15,746 nt of DNA from Bremia lactucae (taxonomy: Eukaryota > Oomycota > Peronosporomycetes > Peronosporales > Peronosporaceae), in assembly GCF_004359215.1 (NCBI RefSeq), contig NC_090611.1, forward strand, positions 2,325,854-2,341,599, given 5' to 3'. Numbering within the stretch: the first letter of the stretch is position 1; each line of letters opens with the position of its first letter. Shown piece by piece: positions 1 to 7,929 of the stretch. Made by a program: the position numbers and the translations under genes. Below the pieces are notes generated by a model. That model had not been told where the DNA came from. It made no database searches and saw only the letters and a program-made list of their open reading frames with translations.

Positions 1-118
1 TGCTAGCCATCCATTCCTCACAACCATTGGATTGTAACCACGTCACTTCCTTATGTTGTAAGTCACAGCACAAAAACGGGGACCCCAAACATCAGCTCCC
101 TACAGGCTTAAATTTTCG

Positions 119-190
119 GACATTGGCGGGGCTCAAACATGCGGCCTCTAGGTTAATACTGATACATCTTACCGACTGAGCTACAATGTG
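119..190 (-). pseudogene. tRNA-like sequence (tRNA pseudogene or head of a tRNA-derived SINE)
   Basis: Read on the minus strand, the 72 bases fit the tRNA layout at exactly the canonical length. A box-A match TAGCTCAGTCGG lies at 183-172 and a box-B-like GTTTGAGCC at 138-130. The first and last seven bases pair at six of seven acceptor-stem positions (CACATTG with CAATGTC). The D arm and anticodon arm pair poorly, no convincing anticodon loop with U33 can be drawn, and the T stem has two mismatches. It is therefore unlikely to be a working tRNA. tRNA-related SINEs are known from Phytophthora infestans, which makes a SINE head a good alternative. The internal RNA polymerase III promoter boxes are still readable. 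Confidence 0.6.
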
Positions 191-534
191 ATAAATTATA
201 GAAAAACTTTTGCTTTACTCAAACCATACGCATTGCATACAAACACTCAATCAAACTCAATCAAACTATGCAAATAAAGCTATCCTTTCCTACATGTGCA
301 CATATGTTGCAAAATCACCTATAATATCATCAACTATAATTTAAAAATGCAAAAAAGAGCTAACAAAGCTGTTGCGAAAGGAAGCTTTTGCGAAGCTAAG
401 GGACATCATTTAAGGTCTTCCTCATTGGCTGCAGTTGTAATGATTATTTGGGGTGAGGTGTATTTACCAAAAAGCTGAGGTACATATACCGACACCCTAA
501 TAATTGTGCACTTTTTTTACTTATTTCCTCTTAC

Positions 535-555
535 GGAAATAATAATTATTATTCC
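535..555. repeat. A/T-rich palindrome
   Basis: GGAAATAATAATTATTATTCC is a near-perfect inverted repeat with one bulged A. It could form a small hairpin or mark a mobile-element end. No function can be assigned. Confidence 0.4.
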
Positions 556-591
556 TCCTATAGAAATATTTTTTGAAACGCCATTACACTT

Positions 592-859
592 AGTTGAAGG
601 ATGCAAATTGCAAAGGAGATATTATTGTCCTTAGTTCGTAATCTCGACAATTACCTCTAGCCCAATCGCTACCCAAAAAGCTTCTTGAATTTTCTCGAAG
701 CTTCCAACGACATCATCCTAATTACGTCATACCCGCCGTCGGACATTCGCCGTCGAAAAACTACTTTCAGACGTCGCTGTTAGATTGGCTTCCCAGTAGA
801 CCATAACCAGTACTTACCGGTACTTTCCTGATATGAATCGAGCCACTCCCTCGCCAACA
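592..859 (-). repeat. Copia LTR 1 (3' LTR of the left element)
   Basis: On the minus strand it begins with TGTTGGCGAGG at 859. It shares blocks with the LTR at 2929-3177 in the same order: GCGAGG, GGCTCG, ATATCAGGA, the AGTACCGGTAAGTACTGGT palindromic block, TGGAAGC/TGGAAGT, and a distal TAAGGAC-type block. The right end is fixed by the TG/CA boundary. The left end is approximate (591-610), because the TAGTTGAAGGATGCAAA stretch only loosely matches the other LTRs. No target-site duplication is seen when 3178-3182 is compared with the left flank, so the two LTRs may not bound one simple insertion. Confidence 0.65.
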
Positions 860-895
860 GTTATAGCCGATAATAACCTGGTACTTACCGGTAAC
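808..895. repeat. Duplicated GTACTTACCGGTA block
   Basis: The block GTACTTACCGGTA occurs at about 810-822 inside LTR 1 and again at about 881-893 just inside the element. It is also found near 3128-3140 in LTR 2, and a variant of the ACCGGTA core occurs in the LTR at 12955-13153. The core ACCGGT is itself palindromic. The copy outside LTR 1 may be a remnant of a second, nested LTR. Confidence 0.5.
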
Positions 896-899
896 GTTG

Positions 900-2330
900 C
901 GGCCGACACGCTCCCTGAACATCAGGCATATCTCTCACTGAATCCACGACGTTTGCACAGTCTTTATCTTCTTCTTAAATCGAAGTTCGCTGAACCGACA
1001 TGCTATCAAAAGATCCACCTGGTCCTTGCGTCGGTCTTTGTGAACTTCAAGAGCGATTTTACACGCGCATTACGCTTCACACTTGTCGGTCGCGACAGGT
1101 TTTCGGGCGACTGAGTCCTCAAGTAAAGTTTCAATCCCGGCACAAAGTCCGCATTTGGTCGCTCAGACTCGTGTACTTGCTGTTAATATGGCTGTTCGTT
1201 GCCCCCGATGTTCGGATGACTGCTCTTTCATATCTTCGTCGCTTTCTTCGCTGTCCGTCACCTCGGTTTCGCTTCGAAATTCCACTGGTTCATCAGGAGT
1301 AAGTTTGTGCTTGCCACTGTCAAAAACGTATTTCATGAACGTGGCATCCCGACTTATAACAATCCGACGTGTTGATAGCTGCTCGAACTGGTATGCCTTC
1401 TAATGTTCGGAATAACCAAGAAAACGACATGTGAATCCAATTTTGAGCGCTTGCCTTTAGGAATATGAGCGTATGCATGATAATTAAACACCTTGACGTA
1501 AGCTTTAATAGACTTCTTTTTCTTCCAATCCTCGTCGTAGTCTTGAGCATACATTGTGCACGAGTTTGCAGACATACGGAGAAAAGATGTTTTATATTTG
1601 CTTCGCCCCAGTCTTCCTTGGTCAAACCAGCATGCTCAATCAGCACCGTGCACGCTCGAATAGGGTCCGGTTCATCCTTCCGCCACACCATTGAGTTCAG
1701 GCGTATACGAATGTGTAAACTTCTGAAAGATCTCCCGATTAGCGCAGAATTCGACGAACTTGGCTGACTTGTTCTCGCCACCGTTGTCGCTCTGAAGCAC
1801 CTTCACACGACTGTTGGTCTTGCTCTTGGCAAAACTCACAAAGTGCTGAAGACTCCAGACTTTTTGGGCATGAGGTGCACCGCGAAATACCGAGACTTGT
1901 CATCGATAAAGAAAATATTCATACCGCAGAAGGTGGAGGTCTTCATCGGTCCACGATATCACTGTGGACAATGCTGAGCGATCCATCGACTCTGACTCAA
2001 ATTGACACGCGTTTGCTTGCCCAATGCACCGCCTCCAAACAGCTCCCACTGCTCAATCTATTTCATGTCAATACCGGCAGCGAGACCAAGATGGATTCCA
2101 GACCGCCGTAACCAATGTGTCCAGGTCGAAGATGCCATAGATACGACCGCAAAATCTTTGGGTCTTGGGTCTCACTTACCATGCTCACCGTATCAATTGA
2201 AACTGGAGACATGTTTTGTAACAGGCTATTCCCAGCGCGGGTGCCGATCACCATTTTGCGCCTTCAAGCAATGCGGAGCAGCACTTACTGTCAAGTGTCA
2301 CCGGCGCGACTGTTGAAGTGTGAAACCGAA
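900..2330 (-). pseudogene. Copia pol fragment C: pre-integrase zinc domain, integrase and linker, broken
   Basis: Reading leftward on the minus strand: a pre-integrase motif WHLRPGHIGYGG around 2134-2100; integrase first Asp in HSDIV (1958-1960); FIDDKS near 1905; second Asp in QSDNGGE (1786-1788); and Glu in NGVAE (1678-1680). All three D-D-E catalytic residues are thus still encoded, but in several frames. A one-base loss directly after NGVAE (about 1675) breaks the frame before MNRT. IEHAGL and DWGEA follow at about 1640-1610. An acidic Ser/Glu-rich linker lies near 1215-1260. RT and RNase H are absent and the fragment runs straight to LTR 1. Integrase would insert element cDNA into host DNA; this copy cannot make it. 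The part left of about 1100 is unrecognised. Confidence 0.75.
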
Positions 2331-2340
2331 AATTAAAAGA

Positions 2341-2400
2341 GAAAAGAAGAAAAGGAGGGGAGCCAAGAGTCTACACGATGGGGCGAAGACATAAAGAAAT
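2341..2400. other. Purine-rich spacer
   Basis: This short A/G-rich stretch (GAAAAGAAGAAAAGGAGGGG and following) lies between the integrase fragment and LTR-like piece 3. It may be old target DNA or a polypurine remnant. No gene is seen in it. Confidence 0.35.
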
Positions 2401-2557
2401 ATTTGGAAGCTAGTATATTTAGGTCCTTAGCTCACAAGTGTTACTTCTAAACCTATAACTATGGAACCTTCTAGGATGTCCGTCGTTGGAGATATCAACC
2501 GGCGGTTTGGATTGGACCGTTTTGGGTGTGTATATTACCTTGAACACATATACCTCA
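2401..2557 (-). repeat. LTR-like piece 3 (divergent, 3' of the RNase H end)
   Basis: On the minus strand the RNase H end is followed by a polypurine-like AGTGAGGGGGCG and then TGAGGTATATG at 2557, as expected for the start of a 3' LTR. Its distal part (TATATTTAGGTCCTTAGCTC, plus strand about 2414-2433) resembles the corresponding part of LTR 1 and of the LTR at 12955-13153. Its start does not resemble LTR 2 (2929-3177), and it is shorter, about 155 bp against about 249. It therefore seems to come from another copia subfamily or to be truncated. The left end is approximate. Confidence 0.5.
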
Positions 2558-2783
2558 ATACGCCCCCTCACTCACTGCAGCTTGAATACCGAGAGCCGCT
2601 GTCATGTCCTTCTCGGTAACTCCTTTGGCACTATGTCTGCCATCATGTTCGACATTTGACAGTACTAAGGTACACTTCATCACGTCTCGAATGTGATAAA
2701 ACTTGATGCCAATGTGCTTTACACGGCCGTGATTGACCAAATTCTTGGTCATCTTGACGCATGATTGATTGTCTTCCAATATC
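2558..2783 (-). pseudogene. Copia RNase H C-terminal fragment
   Basis: The minus strand encodes EILEDNQSCVKMTKN, then NHGRVKHIGIKFYHIRD, the conserved end of copia RNase H (the usual form is DNQ...NP..H.R.KHIDI..H.IRD). Usual residues are altered (DIK to GIK; HHIRD to YHIRD), and after about residue 40 the homology becomes uncertain, probably after a frameshift. The frame then stays open to a stop near 2555. The fragment joins directly to a gag start at 2784-2790, so gag C-terminus, protease, integrase and RT are all missing between them. RNase H removes the RNA template during reverse transcription. Confidence 0.75.
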
Positions 2784-2849
2784 TCAAGTATGGAAGTTCA
2801 TGTCATCAAAGCTGTTGATGCGAGAAGAGGTGGCAGAAGCGGAGTCCAT
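2784..2849 (-). pseudogene. Copia gag N-terminal stub
   Basis: It starts at ATG 2849-2847, coding MDSASATSSRINSFDDMNFH. This aligns with the B gag start (MDTSATPTARINKFD..NFH) and with the A gag at the right edge. Coding homology ends at about 2790; two codons later a stop (TGA, 2784-2786) lies at the junction with the RNase H end. The leader between the LTR and this ATG contains a C9 run on the minus strand (about 2871-2879) that reads as Pro codons in the open upstream frame. The stub is about 20 residues, against several hundred in a normal gag. Confidence 0.7.
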
Positions 2850-2928
2850 GTCGTGAGCGAAGTCAGCGTTGGGGGGGGGCAAGAAGATGGGTCTTGGGCT
2901 CAACCTATTCAAATCGTCAGGCCAGCGA

Positions 2929-3177
2929 TGTTTGGCAAAATGCAAAGTAAATATGTTATGGTTCTTGGTCCGTAGCATCTAATACTATCTCTAAGCCAAT
3001 CATTACCTCGAAAGCTACTTGAATCTCCTCGAAACTTCCAATGACGTCATCCCGGCTGTCGGACAACCGCTGACACAACCATCTTCGGACAACCCCTTAC
3101 CAATAAGTATATTGGTAGCCATTACCAGTACTTACCGGTACTATCCTGATATGGGGCGAGCCGCTTCCTCGCCAGCA
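2929..3177 (-). repeat. Copia LTR 2 (5' LTR)
   Basis: On the minus strand it begins TGCTGGCGAGG at 3177 and ends near TTTGCCAAACA at 2929, about 80 bp before the gag stub start. It shares the AGTACCGGTAAGTACTGG block and the distal blocks with LTR 1. It contains a perfect ATGACGTCAT palindrome (3041-3050) of the CRE/bZIP type. The interior end is placed by similarity to the LTR at 12955-13153, where TTGGCAAAATGCAAA is shared. A clear primer binding site is not recognisable after it. Confidence 0.7.
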
Positions 3178-3185
3178 CCTTTATT

Positions 3186-3325
3186 TTAATGGGCTTCCGT
3201 GAGTCAGGGAAGCAAGAAACAATCGAGCGTATCTTTGTAGACTAGCAAAGCAGAACACATCGCCTTGAGCTCAGCGGTACAAGAAGGCAAGTGGAATCGT
3301 CACTTACCTTCTGAGATTCTGGGTG
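3186..3325 (+). pseudogene. Copia RNase H central fragment (E)
   Basis: The plus strand encodes WASVSQGSKKQSSVSL, a stop, then TSKAEHIALSSAVQEGKWNR. This matches the central RNase H segment of copia elements (VSWASKKQ..V.LS..EAEYIALS...QE..W). The conserved Glu-Ala-Glu region reads as KAEH, so at least one conserved residue is replaced, and an in-frame TAG breaks it. The fragment is cut at its left by LTR 2 and runs at its right into the gag of element D with no LTR between, so it belongs to a separate older element or to a rearranged copy. Confidence 0.7.
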
Positions 3326-4017
3326 CGGCAAGCGAGTCAGGACTGGAGCGTGGAAGTTCAAGACGCAATGGTGCTGGAGGAGAGGGACCCGTGGGAAGTG
3401 ACGAGCGGGGAGGTGAAGCTCGAGCACCTGACCAGTTCGCTGGACCAGGCGACTTACAAGCGTATTATGTGGAAGGCACTGACGATTATCTTTCTTGCGA
3501 TGGAGGATTTGCAGCTGCCGATGGTCCGCTTGGCAAGCGAAGCTCACGTGCATGGTCGCGGCTGGAGGGACACTACGCGAAAAAAAGCTTGGCAAATAAG
3601 CTCTATCTTCGTCGACGCTTCTTTACGGCCAAGATGGAGAAAGGTGATGATGTGTTACAGCACATTAACAAGTTGAAGACCCTGCGGAGCAGCCGGATGC
3701 AGTGGGAGCTCCGGTCAATGAAGACGACTTGGTCTTCACGGTTTTGGGAAACCTCAGTGATTCGTTTCCGTTCCTGATAACGGTACTGGAGTCAACAGCA
3801 GACTGGCTGCCAGGAGAGCTGGTGACGTCTCTCTGGTGCACGAAGGCATGAAGCGCAAGAAACAAGGCGGCGGCGTCGATGGAACCGCGCACAGTCAAGG
3901 TCAAGCGTTCATATCGAGCGACAAGGAAAGTGCAAGGGAGTACGACAAGCGCCTATTAAGACGAGCAGTGCGTGGCATCATTTTGGTGAGCATGGACATT
4001 GGATTGGGAAGTGTCTA
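3325..4017 (+). pseudogene. Copia gag of element D, frameshifted
   Basis: The gag homology runs through three frames. About 3365-3545 gives MVLEERDPWEVTSGEVK and SLDQATYK; 3545-3683 gives WSRLEGHYAKKSLANKLYL and GDDVLQHINKLKTL. After a one-base deletion near 3685 the third frame gives NEDDLVFTVLGNLSDSFPFL and ends at TGA 3849-3851. GGGVDGTAHSQGQAF and a zinc-knuckle remnant follow near 3970-4015. The expected CX2CX4HX4C knuckle reads WHHFGEHGHWIGKC, so the first two cysteines are lost. Gag would form the virus-like particle that packages element RNA. The A gag (15068-15746) is the better-preserved relative in this window. Confidence 0.8.
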
Positions 4018-4220
4018 GTGCGACTCCGCAAGTTGAAGATGACTCTGCCATTTTTCTGTCTGCGGTTGGTGGTAATGCAAATACTACCAAGTCGAACTGT
4101 GTGCTTGGATGGCTCGGGAGAAACGAGACATGGCGTACTCAAAAGAGTACAATGCTCGCTGGTGTGTGGCATATTACCAAGCGCTCGCGCAATTTATTTT
4201 CGGTTGGCCAGATGTTGGAC
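4018..4220 (+). pseudogene. Copia protease remnant of D, active site deleted
   Basis: The flanks match the A protease: EDDSAIFLSAVGGN before and AGVWHITKRSRNLFSVGQ after. The whole segment carrying the DSG active site and flap, present in A at 14883-14891, is missing; CVLGWL joins almost directly to the C-terminal part. An aspartic protease without its catalytic Asp cannot process Gag-Pol. The frame shifts again after 4226. Confidence 0.75.
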
Positions 4221-5190
4221 CAGTGACGTTTGACTGCGTTGGTTGTTTGCGGAAGCATTAGTTCTTCGCTGGAAGCTTGCAGCGCGTCAAGGCAAAGAAT
4301 CATACAAACTTTGCATGACGCCGATCATGATGGACGAGCATCGTTGGGATGCCATGGGGACACTACTTCGTACTTCTGGCACCTTCGACTTGGTCACATT
4401 GGTCATGGCGGTCTTGATGCTATAGTCAAGGAGAACAACGGTGTTAACATTGACATTGCGTCACTGAAGCAGAGGGAGTTGTGTGGCAGGTGCGCACTTG
4501 GTAAGCAAACGCGACTGAGCTACGCCAAGTCAAAACTCAACCGTGCGAAGCAAGTGCGGACGTCATTCCCATGGTCCCATGTAGACGTCGACGTGTAGTA
4601 AAAAGCGCTGCTTCGTCACGTTTATCGACGACAAGTCACTTTTGCAAGGTGTACTTGTTGGGTAACAAATCGGAAGTAGCTGCAAAAGCGTTTGTTGACT
4701 TTGTTACGTTTGCCGAGCGAACAAATGGGCAAGCGGCTAAAGACCCTTCGCAGTGAAAATGGCGGCGAATATACTTCGCGTCACATTGCCAAGTTTTGCA
4801 CTGATCGAGGGATTGTGCAAGCTTTCATACCGCCTTAAGATTCGAAGTTGAACGAGATCGCCGAGCGGATGAAACGAACGTTGGTGGAGTATACGTGCTG
4901 CAGGCTAAAGCACGCCAGACCGTTTAAGGTGGAGCGAAGTGACGGCTACGTTTATGCAATCGATGTTTAACATGTGCCGTCAGTCATGACAAATCGCCAC
5001 ACCAAATTCGGACAGGTAAGAAGCAATTACTGACTAACCTGCAGGTGTTTGGTTGTTACGCTTGTGTTATGGTGCCAAAGGAGAAGCGTGCCAAGTTTGA
5101 TGCTTGGTCAGTACGCAGCCGTTTCTTGGATATTCGGATTATGAGAAAGCACATCGGCTTAAAGAGTTGGAGACTAGTAAGTCGCGACGC
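4221..5190 (+). pseudogene. Copia integrase of D (first copy), broken
   Basis: A pre-integrase zinc domain is seen as FWHLRLGHIGHGGLDAI with a CGRCALGKQTR pair at about 4375-4515, retaining the His and Cys ligands. The core begins with a degraded SHVDVDV followed by two stops (about 4590-4602). FIDDKSHFCKVYLLGNKSEV follows in another frame. The second catalytic position reads RSENGGEY, that is Glu (GAA, 4755-4757) where this family has Asp; the third is retained in EIAERM (4863-4865). The C-terminal part VFGCYACVMVPKEKRAKFDA lies near 5047-5106. The block from 4437 onward recurs after 8206. Confidence 0.8.
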
Positions 5191-5938
5191 ACGGTTCTTG
5201 TAAGACGTATTCGACACTGGAAGACGCAAATATTGTCAGCAGAACATGGTCACTGAAGATGAAGAGGATACCGATGATGAGTCGCTTGATGAAGAAGGAG
5301 ACTGCGCGTGATGTGGGCATAGAGTCCAGCAGAAAGAGGCATCAACGAACGCAGTCGTTGGAGAGAGGTACACAAACCCCGAGAGCGAAGCGATCCATGT
5401 CTTACAAGATACGCCAAGGTCTTCATACAACCCCAGATACTACAAGTTAGAAGCTGCTCAAGTCATGTTTCAGTGGGAGATCTGCCGACTACGTTCAAGT
5501 CGGCTACGAAACCCAGTGACACGGTGAAGTGGAAGGAAGCGTGTGACTCGGACCGTGTTTCTCTGCGCAAGAACGTACACGGAATATAGTGCCGTTGCCG
5601 AAGGGACGCAAGACGATCGGTTGAAGATTGGTGTTCCGTGTCAATGAGACCCAATATGGCGAAATCGGGCGGTACAAGGCACGTCTGGTGGCTAAGCGAT
5701 TATCACAGAAGTATGGAGTCGACGACGATTAAACCTTTGCGCCGGTGATCAAGTTCACGTTGATTCGGATCGTGTGGTTAGTCTAGCGGCAGTGGACCAG
5801 ATGGATGTCAAGACAGCGTTCCTGAATGGTATACTGGATGAGGATACCTACATGGCACAGCCAGATGGGTTTGTCGACGCTGATCGTCCAGATTTGGTGT
5901 GACGCTCAAGAGGTCGCTATATGGGGTAAAACGGGCTT
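5191..5938 (+). pseudogene. Copia linker and N-terminal reverse transcriptase of D (first copy)
   Basis: An acidic linker (TEDEEDTDDESLDEEGD, about 5250-5300) precedes KRHQRTQS and a DLPTTFK motif ending at 5499. RT then starts: [27 protein letters not shown] with an in-frame TAA (5730-5732), TFAPVIKFT, and [11 protein letters not shown] carrying the first catalytic Asp (5804-5806). It continues through [14 protein letters not shown] to LKRSLYGVKRA at about 5935. Homology stops there, before the YADD-type catalytic box, where LTR-like sequence begins. This looks like disruption by insertion of the gypsy element. Several frameshifts are present. Confidence 0.8.
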
Positions 5939-6788
5939 TGAGCGACGTCACCTGGCTTCCACGTGCAAGTGGGAAAGTGTTAAGTAAGTCCGCAATATAT
6001 GTAAAATTTAACTCTGAAACCCTAAGTATGAAAAGCCTTCCCGACCTCATGGAACTCTTTCATCTACGTACCGACATATTACTGGCTAGTAATGGTTCTG
6101 GCTCCTCGTTAATAGCACAGAAAAATGCGACGTCCTATATCCGCTAATTTGGGTTTAGTACCCTACTTAAGTAACATGTATATTTAAACCACGTATCATG
6201 TAACGGGGAGGGCCCATTACAAGCAGTCACAACGCATTACCATCGACGACTTTATGATCAAGACAAGTGTGAATCGTGTCACTGTGGGTACGTTAAGCGG
6301 GACGACAATGACATGGTGAAGCAAGGTTAGTTTTCATGGGTCCCGTCAAGCTCATGTTGTATGAACCCGGCTACTTAAAAGGATGGTTCACATTGTAGCC
6401 TACCCTTGTGTATGTGATGCACATAGGTATATTTACATTAGGAGGGATGAATTCTAGCGTCACCCGTTACGCGAGGTATCTAGAAGATACGCTCGCAATA
6501 CATATTCAGTGTTATCTACAGAGACGACATTTTTGATTGGTAAAATATATAATACGATTAAATAATTCAGTCTAAAAACTACTTCCTACTTGGTAAGTGC
6601 GCACGAGGAGCGAATTAACGCATTCGTGACGACACTTTACTAGAATACTTAGTGCGTTGGGTGAGGTCGCTAAGGTGCCCACCACAACTACCTCACTGTG
6701 CGCGAAAGTAGACGGTCAAATTGCTTCCTCGCTGTGCTAGAATGTTTGTTAAGTAGAGCGTGGCCGCATTAAGACGTGCCCGCCTACA
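5939..6788 (+). repeat. Probable 5' LTR region of the Ty3/gypsy element (first copy)
   Basis: Copia RT homology ends at about 5938 and a gag-bearing gypsy element starts after about 6830; this non-coding stretch lies between. Its right end is CA at 6787-6788, two bases before a primer-binding-site candidate. Its left end could be TG at 5939 (an 850 bp LTR) or TG at 6199 (TGTAACGGGGAGGGCCC, a 590 bp LTR, leaving 5939-6198 unexplained). The 3' LTR that would settle this is not in the window. Internal features include a hairpin at 6471-6496 and A/T-rich, TATA-like sequence near 6540-6565. Confidence 0.5.
6471..6496. repeat. Hairpin inside the gypsy LTR (first copy)
   Basis: GCGAG-GTATC, a five-base loop, then GATAC-G-CTCGC gives a ten-base-pair stem with one bulged G. 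In LTRs such hairpins can lie in the R/U5 region and affect RNA ends or termination; that role is inference. It recurs at 10241-10266. Confidence 0.5.
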
Positions 6789-6790
6789 CT

Positions 6791-6802
6791 TGGTAGCGCT
6801 TG
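6791..6802 (+). other. Candidate primer binding site of the gypsy element (first copy)
   Basis: TGGTAGCGCTTG begins with TGG, the complement of a tRNA CCA end, two bases after the LTR's terminal CA. Position and start fit a minus-strand primer site; the matching tRNA cannot be named from sequence alone. It recurs at 10561-10572. Confidence 0.5.
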
Positions 6803-6860
6803 AATTCCTTCCCAGACCCTCATCTCTGCTTATGTACGTGAGGTTGAGCCTCAATATTGA

Positions 6861-7670
6861 TTGGGCTCATTTCCCCACCTCTCCGAACATCATCGGGAGG
6901 TGGCAGAGCACTTGGCGCAGGTATTTGGTGAACAAGCCCGAGCCAGGCTTTTGGGCAATCCTCCTAAACAACATGTTGCTCAGTTGGAGCAATTTGAGAC
7001 ATTCGTGCTCGGACAGTGGAGAGCCACGTCCGAGGTACAGAGCCATGCTGCGGCGGAGTTCGTCACTCAGACTCAGGATGAGCTGAGACGTGAGCAGGCT
7101 TGGAGCGAGGCTCTCAACAGGACTATTGAGATGCTCTCTGCCCGGCCGCATCAGCCGAGGCCCATTCGGATGTACCCATCTAAGTTCAATGGAACTGCAG
7201 TGCACACGATTGTCCACTAGCTGTTAGCCGTGGAGCAATGCGATGTGTCACAGCTCATCGAGGACGACAGCCGGATGGCGTCGTGCGCCATGTCGCACCT
7301 GCGCGGTAAGGCCTCAGTGTGGGCTTACTCGGCGCTTATGGCGGACGTAAAGGCGTGCTCTACATGGGCGATTTTCAAGACAAAGATTCGCACCATGTTC
7401 CAGCCGCCGAACAACGAAGTGTTGCTTCAGGCGTCCTTCTTCGGCGCGCGACTGGCGAAGCGATCTCTGCAAGAGTATGTGCAGGAGATGCGCTCGCTGT
7501 CGGCGTCCATTACCGTAGGTCCGATTCCGGAGCACATTAAGGTGCCCACGTTTATGAACGGACTACGGCATTACCCATCGCGACAGGCCCTTTTCAGAAA
7601 GGTGCCGTCGACGATGGAAGAGGCTATTCAAATTGCCTTAGTTGAGGAGCAATCCTACAACAGTTCCTAG
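6861..7670 (+). pseudogene. Ty3/gypsy gag (first copy), interrupted by in-frame stops
   Basis: One frame reads from 6861 to 7670 with an amber codon at 7218-7220. The N-terminal part (EVAEHLAQVFGEQARAR, about 6897-6947) is Gln/Glu-rich and likely helical. YPSKFNGTAVHTIVH leads to the stop, and VEQCDVSQLI follows in the same frame. The capsid core shows LRGKASVWAYSAL, FQPPNNE, LAKRSLQEYVQEMRSL, IPEHIKVPTFMNGL and VPSTMEEAIQIAL, the usual order of the Retrotrans_gag family. A second amber codon ends the frame at 7668-7670. No ATG opens this frame: TGA lies at 6858-6860, and an ATG at 6832 is in another frame. The copy at 10631-11440 differs at one residue (His-Tyr-Pro here, His-Gly-Pro there). 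Confidence 0.85.
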
Positions 7671-7744
7671 GCGACAGCTTGGTATAAGCCGTAGGCCGAG
7701 AGGACAGATGCCACTCCCATGGAGTTTGGCAATTATTAGATGTA

Positions 7745-7927
7745 GTCTGTTTTATATGCGGCAAGCGTGGCCATATGATGGCTCGTTGCTATGCCAGGGT
7801 CCCTGCTGGGGCAAAGATGCTCAGCAAGAGAACTCCCTTCCCAAAGGGCGATGACAAGAGCCAGCGTGCGAGACGCATGAGTTCTGCATCGACCACTGAG
7901 GGGTCGGGAAATGCAGGAGCGCAGTAG
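7745..7927 (+). pseudogene. Gypsy nucleocapsid zinc knuckle (first copy)
   Basis: CFICGKRGHMMARC at 7748-7789 is a perfect CX2CX4HX4C zinc knuckle, followed by a basic Lys/Arg/Ser-rich tail up to TAG 7925-7927. It lies in a different frame from the preceding gag core, so a frameshift occurred near 7735. The knuckle would bind element RNA during packaging. Unlike those of the copia elements here, all its metal ligands are intact. It recurs at 11515-11697 with one synonymous difference (CGT/CGC Arg at 7784-7786). Confidence 0.8.
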
Positions 7928-7929
7928 GA

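Larger units (their letters stand above)
1..590. other. Non-coding left flank
   Basis: No protein domain is recognisable on either strand. The stretch is A+T-rich from about 190 to 590. It holds the tRNA-like sequence at 119-190, a short direct repeat of the unit ACTCAATCAA near 245-267, and an A/T palindrome at 535-555. The 60-codon open frame at 296-478 has low-complexity composition and no family resemblance, so I do not call it a gene. The sequence between 1 and 118, downstream of the tRNA-like unit on the minus strand, could be the body of a SINE, but I cannot show this without other copies. Confidence 0.6.

Noticed and set aside
296..478. A possible small secreted protein or effector gene in the left flank
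   Set aside because: It has no signal-peptide-like start, no RXLR-type motif, low-complexity composition and A/T-rich surroundings. Nothing supports translation.
2871..2879. The homopolymer G9 run as a regulatory element
   Set aside because: It sits in the gag leader of a dead element, where the related B element has a similar but different G-rich run. Simple slippage explains it.
6867..7217. A 116-codon minus-strand open frame (and its copy at 10637-10987)
   Set aside because: It is the antisense shadow of the gypsy gag N-terminal region, where codon bias keeps stops rare.
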